This document shows positions 27,993 to 36,931 of a stretch of 64,000 nt of DNA, one piece after another (the first letter of the stretch is position 1; each line of letters begins with the position of its first letter). This DNA comes from Lentzea cavernae (lineage in GTDB: Bacteria; Actinomycetota; Actinomycetes; Mycobacteriales; Pseudonocardiaceae). Made by a program: the position numbers and the translations under genes. The stretch is taken from positions 62,001 through 126,000 of the forward strand of contig NZ_BNAR01000007.1 in the NCBI RefSeq assembly GCF_014653695.1, given 5' to 3'. The notes under the pieces were generated by a model. It saw only the letters and a program-made list of their open reading frames with translations. It did no database searches and was not told the DNA's origin.

Positions 27993-29153
27993 GTGGTTCG
28001 TTCCGTTGCGTTGCTGACCGCCGTCTGCCTGCTGGCAGGGGGCTGCGCGAGCTTTCCCGACGAGCCGGCGCCGACGCAGTGGAGCGCGCAACCACAGCTG
28101 ACCCCGCAGGCGGGTCCGCGTCCTGAGCTGCCGGGCGAGTACCGCCCGACGCCCGGTGACCAGGGCCGCAACCCGGCGCCGCAGAGCGTGCCGCCGCCGC
28201 AGGGCTGCAAGGACTACCACCCGGCCGTGGTGGCCACGTGCCTCGACACCGTCACCGGGGTCGCCCCGATCGGCGGGGACGCGCAGGGCGGCGTCGCGGC
28301 GTACGCGACCGAACGCGGCGGGCGCCTGGTCAAGGTCACCAAGGACGTCGACCCGGTCGTGATCGCCAAGCTGGAGGTCGACGCGTCGACCGACGGCGGG
28401 CTGACCGGGCTCGCGCTGTCGGCGACGTTCGCCGAGGACCAGCTCGCCTACGTCTACGTGACGACCGCGACGGACAACCGGGTGCTGCGCATCGCGCCCG
28501 GCGACTCGCCCAAGCCGATCCTCACCGGCATCCCGAAGGGCCCGTCGGGCAACCGGGGTGTGCTGGCGAGCGACCGCAAGGGCGCGATCCTCGTCGCGAC
28601 CGGTGACGCCGGGAACCCCGCGCTGGCCGCCGACCCGAACTCGCTGGCGGGCAAGGTGCTGCGCATCGACGGCTCCGGCCAGCCCGCCCAGGGCAACCCC
28701 ACGGCCGGTACCGCCGTGATGTCCTCCGGCCTGCGGCTGCCCGGCGGCCTGTGCGTCTCGGCGGACACGCAGAAGATCTGGGTGACGGACTGGGCCGCGA
28801 GCGGCGACGTCGTCTACCGCGTCACGCCGGGCAAGCTCGGCGACGCGGCGTGGGCGTGGCCGGACCGGCCCGGTGTCATGGGCTGCTCGTCGTACTCGGA
28901 CCAGCTGTCCGTGGCGACGTCCAAGACGCCCGGCTACCAGTCGTTGTCGATGAACGCCGCCGGTTCGTTCACGGGCAAGCCCGAGATCGCCATGGCGGAG
29001 GACGGCTTCGGCCTGCTCGGGCCGATGGAGATGCTCAACGAGTCGGCGTCGCTGGTCGGCACGGTCAACAAGACCGGTGGCCAGCCCGTGTCGTCGGACG
29101 ACCGCGTCGTGATCATCGTGCGCCCGAACAACGGCGGCGGGACCAAGGACTGA
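27993..29153 (+). CDS. LppZ-like lipoprotein with a sorbosone-dehydrogenase-type beta-propeller
   Basis: This 386-residue lipoprotein has a signal peptide and lipobox (LLAGGCA, Cys18), then a Pro-rich linker. The propeller domain resembles PQQ-dependent sugar dehydrogenases, with repeats such as GLTGLALSATFAEDQLAYVYVTTATDN. In M. tuberculosis the equivalent gene next to the DoxX gene is lppZ (Rv3006). A TAACCT -10 box lies exactly 6 nt before the GTG, the same 12-nt segment (CGCACCTAACCT) as before the HAD gene, so a leaderless transcript is likely. Enzyme activity is not shown by the sequence. Confidence 0.88.
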   Translation: MVRSVALLTAVCLLAGGCASFPDEPAPTQWSAQPQLTPQAGPRPELPGEYRPTPGDQGRNPAPQSVPPPQGCKDYHPAVVATCLDTVTGVAPIGGDAQGGVAAYATERGGRLVKVTKDVDPVVIAKLEVDASTDGGLTGLALSATFAEDQLAYVYVTTATDNRVLRIAPGDSPKPILTGIPKGPSGNRGVLASDRKGAILVATGDAGNPALAADPNSLAGKVLRIDGSGQPAQGNPTAGTAVMSSGLRLPGGLCVSADTQKIWVTDWAASGDVVYRVTPGKLGDAAWAWPDRPGVMGCSSYSDQLSVATSKTPGYQSLSMNAAGSFTGKPEIAMAEDGFGLLGPMEMLNESASLVGTVNKTGGQPVSSDDRVVIIVRPNNGGGTKD

Positions 29154-29174
29154 GCGGTCCAGGGGCTGTGTCGG

Positions 29175-30122
29175 CTAAGCGCTGAGCGCGAACGCCTCTC
29201 CCCCGTCGCGCCACCACCGCGCGTAGACCTCGCTCTCCTCGACCAGCTTCAGATAGCCCGCGGCGACCTGCTCGCACAGGTCGTCGACCTCCTCCGCGAC
29301 CGGCGCGTCCGTGCGCCAGGCCAGCACGACCTCGCGCACCAGCGGGTTGCCGGTGAGCGGCAGGCGGGCGACACCGGGCGGCGTTCCTCCGACCGGGTAG
29401 AGCGGGCACACCGCGCCGGACTCCCTGATCAACGTCAGCGCCACGTGCGCCTCGCTGCTGAAGTGCGCGATCCGTTGCTCGAACCCCGCTGCCGCGCACT
29501 CACGGGCGAAGTGGGCGTTCATGCCGCTGTCGTCGGGCTCGGGCATGACCCACTTGTCGTTCGCCAGGGCTTCCAGCCCGATCTCGGGTTCGCGCGCGCA
29601 CGGGTGGTGTTCGGGCACTGCGACGAACAGCGGCTCACGGGTGAGCAGCCGATGTCCGACGTTCGGCGGAAAGGACAGCGGAGCACCGGGAAATCGGCGC
29701 ATCACCGCGATGTCCAGCTCGCCGGTGGTGAGCAACGCCGTGAGCGTTCCCGTCTCCTTGATGGTGCGGCTGGTGACGTCGCCTTTTAACGCACTCACCA
29801 GTAGTCCGAAGTGATAGGCGGGGATTCCGGCGAGCCTGGTGGGAGCGCTGGGACTTTGCGCGTTACGGCGCGTTACGCGTTCGAGAGTCACGAGCTGAGT
29901 GAGCATCGACCGGGCTTCCTGCACGAAGTCTTGACCCGTCGGCGTGAGCGTGACGCCATCGGCCGCGCGCAGGAACAGCACTCCGCCCAGGTGGTCCTCG
30001 ATGCGCCTGAGCTGCGTCGACACCGCGGGCTGGGTGAGGTGCAGGCGGGCGGCGGCCTTGCGCAGACTGCCGCAGTCCGCGATCGCCACGACCAGTTCGA
30101 GGTGCCGCACTTCCAGACGCAT
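29175..30122 (-). CDS. LysR-family transcriptional regulator
   Basis: This 315-residue regulator has an N-terminal winged helix (MRLEVRHLELVVAIADCGSLRKAAARLHLTQ, then PAVSTQLRRIEDHLG) and a C-terminal effector-binding domain. It is divergent from the JAMM-SnoaL-VOC operon, 89 nt away, the usual layout for a LysR protein and its target. A TATAAC -10 box lies 9 nt before the ATG at 30122. A longer frame upstream crosses the shared control region and is not used. Confidence 0.92.
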   Translation of the reverse strand: MRLEVRHLELVVAIADCGSLRKAAARLHLTQPAVSTQLRRIEDHLGGVLFLRAADGVTLTPTGQDFVQEARSMLTQLVTLERVTRRNAQSPSAPTRLAGIPAYHFGLLVSALKGDVTSRTIKETGTLTALLTTGELDIAVMRRFPGAPLSFPPNVGHRLLTREPLFVAVPEHHPCAREPEIGLEALANDKWVMPEPDDSGMNAHFARECAAAGFEQRIAHFSSEAHVALTLIRESGAVCPLYPVGGTPPGVARLPLTGNPLVREVVLAWRTDAPVAEEVDDLCEQVAAGYLKLVEESEVYARWWRDGGEAFALSA

Positions 30123-30177
30123 GCGCCCGATGTTATAGCTCAATGTAATAGGGCCAACACCCTCCGGAATCTCGCGT

Positions 30178-30193
30178 GAGACGTTGTGGTCTC
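30178..30193. promoter_or_regulatory. Inverted repeat in the LysR/JAMM intergenic region
   Basis: GAGAC-GTTGTG-GTCTC is a perfect 5-6-5 inverted repeat 19 nt before the JAMM start. It may be part of the LysR-protein binding site, though the classic T-N11-A core is not clear. Confidence 0.4.
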
Positions 30194-30211
30194 GATACGT
30201 TCGGCTGCGTG

Positions 30212-30793
30212 ATGGAATTGGCCGAGCGCCCGGCACGCACCGACGCGGTGCTGTTTTCGGATCGCGCCGTGAAAACGTTTCTGGAGGCCGCGTCCGCCGA
30301 ATACTCGTTCATCACCGAGGACGAGCCGAGACCGTGTTTCGCGGTGCTGCTCGGCCGGTCCGCCGGCACCGAGGCCGTCGTGTCGGAGGTGGCGTTCGGG
30401 CGCAACGCGCGTCTGACGGACCCCTCGGCGCGGGAGGAGTTCGCCTCGACGATCGTGCCGCGGTTCGGCACGGCGTACGAGAACCCGGTGCGGGCGTGGT
30501 GGCTCGACCCCGCCGACCTGCTGACGATCACGCGGGCGGCGGACGCTCGTGAGCTGGACGTCCTCGGCTCGATCCACCTGCACCCGGATTGGCACCGGCT
30601 CGGGCCCGAGTGCGAGCGCGACCGGCCGTTGAGCGACAGCCCCACGCCGATGGACGAGCACATGTTCCGCAACAGCGGATGGCCCGTGAACGTCGTCTGC
30701 TACCTCGAACGCCGCCATGGCGGCCTCTACTACTCGCTCGCCGCGTGGGACGCCCAGTGCCTGCGCCTGCCGTTGAGGACGAACCACTCATGA
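30212..30793 (+). CDS. JAMM (JAB1/MPN/Mov34) metalloprotease-like protein
   Basis: This 193-residue single-domain protein has the JAMM zinc site: a Glu in VVSEVAFG, then SIHLHPDWH (the H-x-H pair) and, 20 residues on, SPTPMDEHMF, where Thr or Ser and Asp complete the motif. Bacterial JAMM proteins cut after ubiquitin-like or sulfur-carrier domains, or trim peptides in metabolite pathways. No ThiS- or ubiquitin-like partner is encoded nearby. It is first in a three-gene operon; the next gene overlaps by 4 nt. Confidence 0.78.
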   Translation: MELAERPARTDAVLFSDRAVKTFLEAASAEYSFITEDEPRPCFAVLLGRSAGTEAVVSEVAFGRNARLTDPSAREEFASTIVPRFGTAYENPVRAWWLDPADLLTITRAADARELDVLGSIHLHPDWHRLGPECERDRPLSDSPTPMDEHMFRNSGWPVNVVCYLERRHGGLYYSLAAWDAQCLRLPLRTNHS

Positions 30794-31158
30794 CCGAAGA
30801 GATCTACGCGCTGTGGCAACGCATGGAGAAGGGCTGGGCCCTCGGGGACGGTGACGCGTTCGCCTCCGTCTTCGCCGAGGACGTCGACTTCGTGACGGTC
30901 CGCGGTGAGGAGCTGTTCGGGCGGCGGGCCGTGGCGCTCGGGCACTCGCAGCTCTTCGCGGGGCCTTACCGCGACACCGAGCTGACCGCCGAGATCAGCC
31001 TGGTCAGGCCGTTGACCGACGTCGTGTCGGTCGTGCACGTCACGTCGTCCATCGCGCCGGCGGGCATCACCACCCACGCGCAGGCCGTCGTCGTGCGGCG
31101 CGCGGACGGGTGGGAGATCGCCGCGTTCCACAACATGATCCCGAAGGGACGGTCATGA
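30790..31158 (+). CDS. SnoaL-like (SgcJ/EcaC type) protein
   Basis: This 122-residue protein has the NTF2-like fold of SnoaL/DUF4440 proteins (IYALWQRMEKGWALGDGDAFASVFAEDVDFVT). It ends ITTHAQAVVVRRADGWEIAAFHN, the last two strands. Relatives include cyclases, isomerases and binding proteins in natural-product pathways. The ATG overlaps the JAMM stop (ATGA), and its own stop overlaps the VOC start (ATGA), so all three are translated as one unit. Confidence 0.82.
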   Translation: MTEEIYALWQRMEKGWALGDGDAFASVFAEDVDFVTVRGEELFGRRAVALGHSQLFAGPYRDTELTAEISLVRPLTDVVSVVHVTSSIAPAGITTHAQAVVVRRADGWEIAAFHNMIPKGRS

Positions 31159-31517
31159 GCAGGCCACGGTTGCGGCACATCGCGTTCGTCGTGCAGGACG
31201 CCAAGGAGATGGCCGACTTCTACACCTCGCGGTTCGGGATGTCGTTGTTCCACACCGATCCCGACGGCAGCCACTTCGTCACCGACGGGTACTTCAACCT
31301 GGCGTTGATCCAGCAGCGGCTCGACGGGGACGTGCCGACCGGCTTCAACCACTTCGGGTTCCAGGTCGACGACGTGGCGCCGTACCTGGAGACGCTGGAA
31401 CCCAAGCCTGCTCTGCGGGGCGGCGACCGGCCGTTCGCGGAGTACCGGGCGATCGATCCCGAGGGCAACTGGTTCGACCTGTCGGCGCACGGATTCCTGC
31501 CGCCGGGGGTTTCGTAA
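31155..31517 (+). CDS. VOC-family (glyoxalase/dioxygenase) protein
   Basis: This 120-residue protein is a two-module vicinal-oxygen-chelate domain. It opens LRHIAFVVQDAKEMADFYTSRFGMSLFH, has a second-module strand HFGFQVDDV, and ends AIDPEGNWFDLSAHGF. His residues in the first and second modules (HIAF, HFGF) and a late Glu (DPEGN) could bind a metal. Members include glyoxalases, extradiol dioxygenases and antibiotic-binding proteins. Third gene of the LysR-linked operon; a terminator follows 35 nt after its stop. Confidence 0.85.
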   Translation: MSRPRLRHIAFVVQDAKEMADFYTSRFGMSLFHTDPDGSHFVTDGYFNLALIQQRLDGDVPTGFNHFGFQVDDVAPYLETLEPKPALRGGDRPFAEYRAIDPEGNWFDLSAHGFLPPGVS

Positions 31518-31552
31518 GTCGCGAAGCGGGAACCCTGGTGTGGGGTACTGCA

Positions 31553-31594
31553 GGCGGGGACCGGGAAGGCTGTCGGGGCCTCCCGATCCCCGCC
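31553..31594. terminator. Bidirectional terminator between the VOC and M14 carboxypeptidase genes
   Basis: A 14-bp stem with one mismatch (31553-31566 with 31581-31594) is followed on the plus strand by TTTCCCC. It lies between convergent genes and ends 6 nt before the carboxypeptidase stop. Confidence 0.7.
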
Positions 31595-31600
31595 TTTCCC

Positions 31601-34090
31601 CTATCGCGTGCCCGCCCAGAAGAGCGCCCGCGCGACCTGCGCGTACAGGCCCTTCGGGTGGTTGCGGAACATCGGCTCTGTGCCGAAGAGGACGACTCGC
31701 GTGCCGTTGGCCGCCGTTCCGGAGACGACCGCTGCCTGGCCCGCAGCCGCGTCCTGACCGCCCGTGCCGTTGTCTCGTGCGTGCCAGTGGCCTGCTGCGA
31801 TCACCGTGCTGCCGTAGCGCTGTTCGACCGTCACGCCCGCGCCGAGGTTCGTGAACCACTGCGGTGCGTAGACGAACGAGTGCGGCAGCGCTCCCGTACC
31901 GACCGGGCCGGTGCCGTTGACGACGTTCACCACGCCGTTGGCGTCCTCCCAGCCGGCGACCGGGGTGGCCTGCAGGAGCTTGGCGTCGGTGTTGAACCTG
32001 CTGCCTGTCGCTCCGCGCGTGACCACTCCGCCGCGCTTGAGGAACTCGTCGAGCGACGCCTTCGCGGCGGCGTTGAGCTGGCCGTGGTTGAGGCCCGCGC
32101 CCACGTACAGCGCGTCGATCCGCGACCAGTCGAAGCCCGCGTTCAGCACGGCCGTGGAGATCGTGCGGACGTCGAACCCGGACTCGCGCAGCACCTGCAA
32201 CTCGTCGGCGGAGACGGCGGCCGCGATCACCTTGCGCTGCAACGCTTGGCCGCCCGGCTTGGCGCTGGTGAAGCGCACGCCGTAGCGGTCGGCGACCTCC
32301 TTGGCTGCGGCCCTCTCCCTGGCCGGGACGACGATCGTGCCGTCGTCCTGGCGGCGCAGCTCGAGACCGCGGCCGAGCAGGTCGTTGACCGCGCTGACGT
32401 CCTTCTGGTCGGTCAGCACGAGCGCGAGGTCGGTGCCCGGCGCGGCGTCGACGTCACCGGTCGGTGCGGCGGCGGTGACGGGCTTGCCGTCGAACCGGAA
32501 CTGGCCGCTCTTGTGGACGTCGACCGACGCACCCCACAGCAGGCGGTGGCTCCAGCCGGAGATGTCGTACATGACCGGCGCCTTGTCGGAGATGTCGCTG
32601 CCCTGCTCCAGCATCACGTTCGCGAGGCCGCGCTTGGGCTGGTGCATGTCCACGACGTACGACCCGGCCGGATAGCGCTTGCCGCCCAGCGTGAACGGCC
32701 GCTCCGCCCGTTCGACCCGCACGTCGTGCCGGACGAGCTGGTCGACGAGCCGTGCCGCGGCGGGCGCGGACCTGTCGTTCGTGATCACGTAGGCGCGCGG
32801 GAACTCCGTGCTGAAGCGGTCCTCCGGCCCGAAGCCGGGCACGAAGCCGTCGGGGATGGCCCGCTGCCTCTCCCCGTTGGCACCGCGGCGGAACATCTCC
32901 GTCTGGTTCGCGATCAGGCTCCTGCGGTTGTCGTCCACGTAGTCGAGCGTGGTCTTGATGGTGGCCTCGACGACGTCCGTGTTGATCTTCGAACGCCGCT
33001 GCAGCTCCGCCGCGGGCAGGGCGTCGTAGTCGGACCGGTTGACCCGCATGGGGATCTCGATCGTGTACGAGACGGCCCCGTGGTACATCGAGTACTGCGC
33101 GGTGTAGATCGGCGCCCAGCCGTCCCACTCGCCGACGGGGTAGTCGCGGAACGGGATCTCCGGCTTCGCCGCCTCGGGGTGCCCGAGCGCCTGCACGGCC
33201 TTCTCCATCCGCAGGCCGTTCTCATAACCGTGCTTGATGTACAGGTCGAAGTCGTAGTTCTGCCCGTGCGGCGGCGTGGTCGGCTCGATCAGCGTGTTGG
33301 TCACGTAACCGTGCTCGTCCAACATCATCAACGGCTGGGTGCGTTCGACGATGTCCTGCATGGCCCGGTTCTCGGGCTGCGAGCTCGTGACGAAGTCGCG
33401 GTTGAGGTCGAACCCCGCGTTGTTCGCCCGCGTGCCGGCGACGCGCCCGTCCGGGTTCGCCGTGAGGTTGAAGTAGACCCTGCTGCGCTGCAACAGGTTC
33501 CTCGTGGCCTTGTCGTTGCTCGTGGCGAGGTGCTCGATGACGCGCAACGCGCCGTCCGTGCCCTCCCACTCGTCGCCGTGGATGTTGTTGTTGATCCAGA
33601 TCGGCGCCTTGTACAGGCTCTGCGGGACGGTGCGCCCCTCCTCGATGGTGGCGCGGAACCGTTCCTGGAGCCGGGTCTGGATTGGGCTCTCCGGCGCGGT
33701 CAGCGTGACCAGGTACAGGTCCCGGCCGAGCGTGGACTGACCGACGACCTCGACGGAGATCCTGTTGCTCTTCTGCTGCAACGCGTTCAGCTTCGGCGCC
33801 AGCGAGTGGTACGGCGCCAGACCGAGCTTGATGGACTTGTCGGCCGCGTTCTCCGGGTAAGCCCGCAACTTCGTCCTGCGCGGGTAACCCTGGTGCCTGT
33901 CGGCCTGGTTCTCCCCCTGCGCCGGCACGGACTGCGCCTGGAAAGCGCTGTCCAGGGTGGCGATCTCATTGCGCTCAGGCCCGTTGCCGGGCTCTCGGTC
34001 CGAGGTTGCGGTCGGTTGCGCCGTTCCGTTGACGGGCGCCGCCACGACCGCGGCAGCCGCCAGGAGAACAGCGAGCAGAGTTCTGCGCAT
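31601..34090 (-). CDS. Secreted M14-family zinc carboxypeptidase
   Basis: This 829-residue exported protein has a signal peptide (residues 1-24, ending NGTAQ). The M14 domain shows NNNIHGDEWEG (zinc His and Glu), a substrate-binding Arg and Asn-Arg pair (GFDLNRDF), the third zinc ligand in MLDEHGY, and a Glu in SYTIEIP. A long C-terminal part (about residues 420-829) has no catalytic motifs and includes a Rossmann-like or GATase-like fold near the end (GGVVTRGATG). It removes C-terminal residues from peptides outside the cell. A stable hairpin lies just upstream of the start. Confidence 0.9.
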   Translation of the reverse strand: MRRTLLAVLLAAAAVVAAPVNGTAQPTATSDREPGNGPERNEIATLDSAFQAQSVPAQGENQADRHQGYPRRTKLRAYPENAADKSIKLGLAPYHSLAPKLNALQQKSNRISVEVVGQSTLGRDLYLVTLTAPESPIQTRLQERFRATIEEGRTVPQSLYKAPIWINNNIHGDEWEGTDGALRVIEHLATSNDKATRNLLQRSRVYFNLTANPDGRVAGTRANNAGFDLNRDFVTSSQPENRAMQDIVERTQPLMMLDEHGYVTNTLIEPTTPPHGQNYDFDLYIKHGYENGLRMEKAVQALGHPEAAKPEIPFRDYPVGEWDGWAPIYTAQYSMYHGAVSYTIEIPMRVNRSDYDALPAAELQRRSKINTDVVEATIKTTLDYVDDNRRSLIANQTEMFRRGANGERQRAIPDGFVPGFGPEDRFSTEFPRAYVITNDRSAPAAARLVDQLVRHDVRVERAERPFTLGGKRYPAGSYVVDMHQPKRGLANVMLEQGSDISDKAPVMYDISGWSHRLLWGASVDVHKSGQFRFDGKPVTAAAPTGDVDAAPGTDLALVLTDQKDVSAVNDLLGRGLELRRQDDGTIVVPARERAAAKEVADRYGVRFTSAKPGGQALQRKVIAAAVSADELQVLRESGFDVRTISTAVLNAGFDWSRIDALYVGAGLNHGQLNAAAKASLDEFLKRGGVVTRGATGSRFNTDAKLLQATPVAGWEDANGVVNVVNGTGPVGTGALPHSFVYAPQWFTNLGAGVTVEQRYGSTVIAAGHWHARDNGTGGQDAAAGQAAVVSGTAANGTRVVLFGTEPMFRNHPKGLYAQVARALFWAGTR

Positions 34091-34106
34091 GCGGACTTTT
34101 CTCGCA

Positions 34107-34148
34107 CAACGGCCCGCGCATCGACTAGAGCCGATAGGCGGGCCGTTG
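34107..34148 (-). terminator. Hairpin between the CHAT gene and the carboxypeptidase gene
   Basis: An 11-bp perfect stem (34107-34117 with 34138-34148) with a 20-nt loop lies 17 nt upstream of the carboxypeptidase ATG and 128 nt downstream of the CHAT gene stop, both on the minus strand. It could end the CHAT transcript or be a leader hairpin of the carboxypeptidase mRNA. Confidence 0.45.
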
Positions 34149-34275
34149 CATCCCCTCGGTCCGGTCCACCATTGCACAGCCTCGCGAGAAGTTCACCAAC
34201 CACGTTCACGACCAGGAGCAAAGTCACCACTGACCAGCGACTTCGCCCGCCCGAATCACTCGATCGGCCTAGGCG

Positions 34276-36849
34276 CTAGCCGGACCCCAGACAGAGGAAC
34301 GGCCGCCGGAACGGGTCCTTCGCCATCGCCTCGGCCAGCGCCACCGCGGGCGCCGCCCCCGCCACCAACGCCCGGTGGTAGTCGGCCATCGCCGCGGCAC
34401 TGGCCTCGTCCCCGACCTTGCTGGCCGCGGCCACCACGGTCCGCGTGCCACCGGCCAGCATGGCGCCGGCGAACCCGAGCGCCTCGTCTCCGGGCCTGAT
34501 CCGGTTCAGCGCCAGCGAACAGGCCGCGAGCACGACGTGCGCAGGCGGCGTCCTGAGCCTGCCTAGCTCGTGAGCGAACAACGGCCCGTCGTCCAGCTCG
34601 AGCCGCGAGAACAGCGCGTTCTCGTTCTCGTGCTCACCGTGGGCCGCGATGTGCACGAGATCCGCGCCGTCGAGGTGCGCCAGGACCTCCGCCGCGGTCG
34701 CGTCCTGTCCCGCCAGCACCGTCGCCTTCTCGTGGTGCACGGCGACCCGGTCCAGCTCACCGTCCGCGAACTGCAGACTCGGCCCCCGCACCAGGAGCAC
34801 CCGGTCGGTCTTCGGCCGGTCCGCCTGGCTCGCGGCCAGCCACGCCGTGGCGCTGGGCGTCGTGACCACAGGCCGCCCGTGCAAACTCGGGAGCACTCCC
34901 CACGGCACCGCGTACAGCGTGCCCGTCGGCACCACGACCAACTCGCGCTCACCGATCAGGTGGATCAACGGCTTGATCAGCATCGCGTCGAGGGCATCGG
35001 CCTGCTTGCGCGCCGACGCCCCGATCACCTGCACCAGCGGCGGCGGCAAGTGGTCGGGCGCCAGTGCGTTGAGGTCGATGTGCAGCTTCTGCGCACCTTC
35101 CAGCGCGTCGTCGGCGGCGCCGAGCCGCACCGTCCGCACCTGCCCGCCGGCGATCACGACGGCCACCATGTCCCCACCGGACACGACGAAGCTGACCATC
35201 GCGCGCTCGCCCAGTCCGGCGATCACCTCGCTGATGGTCGCCATCGGACGCGTGCGTCCCCACCGCTGCGAATGCCAGCCCATGCGCGTCGCTTCACGCT
35301 GCGCCTTCACCAGCTCGTTGCGCAGGTCGGTGGTCGGCCGGCCGTCGAGACCCGCGCGCATCAGCTCCCGGCCGAGCCCGCGCACCTCGGCGATGCGCTT
35401 GGCCAGCTCGCCGTCCTCGATCAGTTCCTGCGGCTCGTAGCGGTAGGCCTGTGCTCGCGTGCGTTCCAGCCACACGAACACCTGGCGCGCGTTGTTGCTC
35501 TCCAGCGCCAGCCGGATCACGAGCTCCCGCAACTCGCGTCCGTGCACCGCGGTCGCGGACACCAGTTCCAGCCCGCCGAGCTGATCGCGCACCTGGCCGA
35601 GTTCGTCCAGGCCCTTGCGCGCGTGCCGCAACGCGGTGCGGCGATCCCCTTTGGCGAGAGCGAGTTCCGCGAGCACGAGCCGGCGTTGCATGCGGTGGTC
35701 GAGCGGCGTGACGGCACGGGGAGCCGGCAGGCTGCTCAGCAGTTCCTCGGCCTCCGCGATCCGGCGCCGGCGCACCTGCAGCCGGACGGCGAGCATCCCC
35801 GCGAGCCTGGCCTCGTCGATCAGGTGGTTGGCCGCGAGGTGCTCCGAGAGCGTCAACGCCTTCTGCACCAACGCGTTCGTGACGCGCTTCACGTGCATGG
35901 AATGAGCCCACAGCTCGATCAGCGCGGCCATCATCCACCAGGTGCTGCCGCGCTTCTCCAGCTTGCGCATGGAGGCCTTCGCCATGCGACGGGCCAGGTC
36001 GAAGTGGTCGTCGAGCAACGCGGCGGACGCCCGGTACATCTCGACCTCGGCGATGTCCTGGCTGACCTTGTTCTTGCGCAGCACCGGCAACGCCTCGTCG
36101 AGCATCCGGCCGACGTGGTCGGACATGCCGACCATGAGCAGGCATTCCGCGTGCAGGAGCCGCGAACTGGCCAGCAGCGACGGCTTCTCGTGCGCGAGGT
36201 AGAGGCGTTCCGCCTCCTCGTAGTGCCGCAGGGCCTCGATGACCCGCCCGCTTTGCTTGTACGTGTTGGCGAGCGCGGCGATCACGTAGGGGTAGAGCCG
36301 GTCCAGGCTGTGCTCACCGCTGAGAACCGCCACCCGCTCCAGGTCGGCGACAGCGGCGTCGCTGCGGCGGATGGCCGCGTTCGCGAGAGCCCTGGAGATC
36401 AGCGACGACGCGAGCCGGTTGATCCACTCCGCGTCGACCCGCTCCGGAGAGGTCCGCAACGCGTTCTCCGCGAAGTCGATGAACGGGTCGAACCACAGAA
36501 CGGCCTGTTCGGGTTGCCCCATGCGCAGGACGATGCAGGCCTGGTAGTAGTCGGCGGAGCCCTTCAGCAGGACGCGCAACCACGGGTCCTCGAGCCGTTC
36601 GAGTTCCTGGCGCGCCTGGTCGAAGTACCCGACGGCGGCGCCCAGCCCGCTGGCTTCGCCGGTGGCGTCGCCGAGGCAGAACAGGATGCGGGTCCGCAGT
36701 TCCGTCCGTTCCGGACTGTCAGGCGCGCGATCGGCGTGCACGAGTGCACGCTTGTGAAGGCGGATCGAGGACGGGAACCGGTAGTGGTCCTGCTCCGTCC
36801 ACCCCTTCTGGTACAACTCGCGCGCTCTTTCCAGGGCACGAGCGGGCAT
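34276..36849 (-). CDS. CHAT-domain protein with N-terminal TPR-like repeats
   Basis: This 857-residue cytoplasmic protein combines about 500 residues of alpha-helical TPR-like repeats (for example LYPYVIAALANTYKQSGRVIEALRHYEEAERLY) with a C-terminal CHAT domain, a caspase-like protease fold. The catalytic His is in HIAAHGEHE (about residue 734) and the Cys in VVLAACSLALN (about 774), so the dyad is intact. CHAT-TPR proteins are cysteine proteases in some bacterial immunity systems and are common as orphans in actinomycetes. The ATG at 36849 is preferred; an in-frame ATG at 36867 is possible. It has no defence genes next to it. Confidence 0.88.
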   Translation of the reverse strand: MPARALERARELYQKGWTEQDHYRFPSSIRLHKRALVHADRAPDSPERTELRTRILFCLGDATGEASGLGAAVGYFDQARQELERLEDPWLRVLLKGSADYYQACIVLRMGQPEQAVLWFDPFIDFAENALRTSPERVDAEWINRLASSLISRALANAAIRRSDAAVADLERVAVLSGEHSLDRLYPYVIAALANTYKQSGRVIEALRHYEEAERLYLAHEKPSLLASSRLLHAECLLMVGMSDHVGRMLDEALPVLRKNKVSQDIAEVEMYRASAALLDDHFDLARRMAKASMRKLEKRGSTWWMMAALIELWAHSMHVKRVTNALVQKALTLSEHLAANHLIDEARLAGMLAVRLQVRRRRIAEAEELLSSLPAPRAVTPLDHRMQRRLVLAELALAKGDRRTALRHARKGLDELGQVRDQLGGLELVSATAVHGRELRELVIRLALESNNARQVFVWLERTRAQAYRYEPQELIEDGELAKRIAEVRGLGRELMRAGLDGRPTTDLRNELVKAQREATRMGWHSQRWGRTRPMATISEVIAGLGERAMVSFVVSGGDMVAVVIAGGQVRTVRLGAADDALEGAQKLHIDLNALAPDHLPPPLVQVIGASARKQADALDAMLIKPLIHLIGERELVVVPTGTLYAVPWGVLPSLHGRPVVTTPSATAWLAASQADRPKTDRVLLVRGPSLQFADGELDRVAVHHEKATVLAGQDATAAEVLAHLDGADLVHIAAHGEHENENALFSRLELDDGPLFAHELGRLRTPPAHVVLAACSLALNRIRPGDEALGFAGAMLAGGTRTVVAAASKVGDEASAAAMADYHRALVAGAAPAVALAEAMAKDPFRRPFLCLGSG

Positions 36850-36878
36850 GTGATCATCACACCACATACGCCCGAACG

Positions 36879-36922
36879 GCGCTGTCCGCCAACCAGGCGC
36901 AGAGCCCGGCGGCGGACAGCGC
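36879..36922 (-). terminator. Terminator of the small Cys/His-rich protein gene
   Basis: A 12-bp perfect stem (36879-36890 with 36911-36922) lies 10 nt after the stop codon of the 95-residue protein gene and before the CHAT gene, so the two genes are probably separate transcripts. Confidence 0.7.
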
Positions 36923-36931
36923 GGAGTGTGA

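Noticed and set aside
31538-34279. A 913-residue plus-strand frame antisense to the M14 carboxypeptidase
   Set aside because: The opposite strand has the zinc motif, signal peptide and domain order of an M14 enzyme; the antisense is Arg-rich and domainless.
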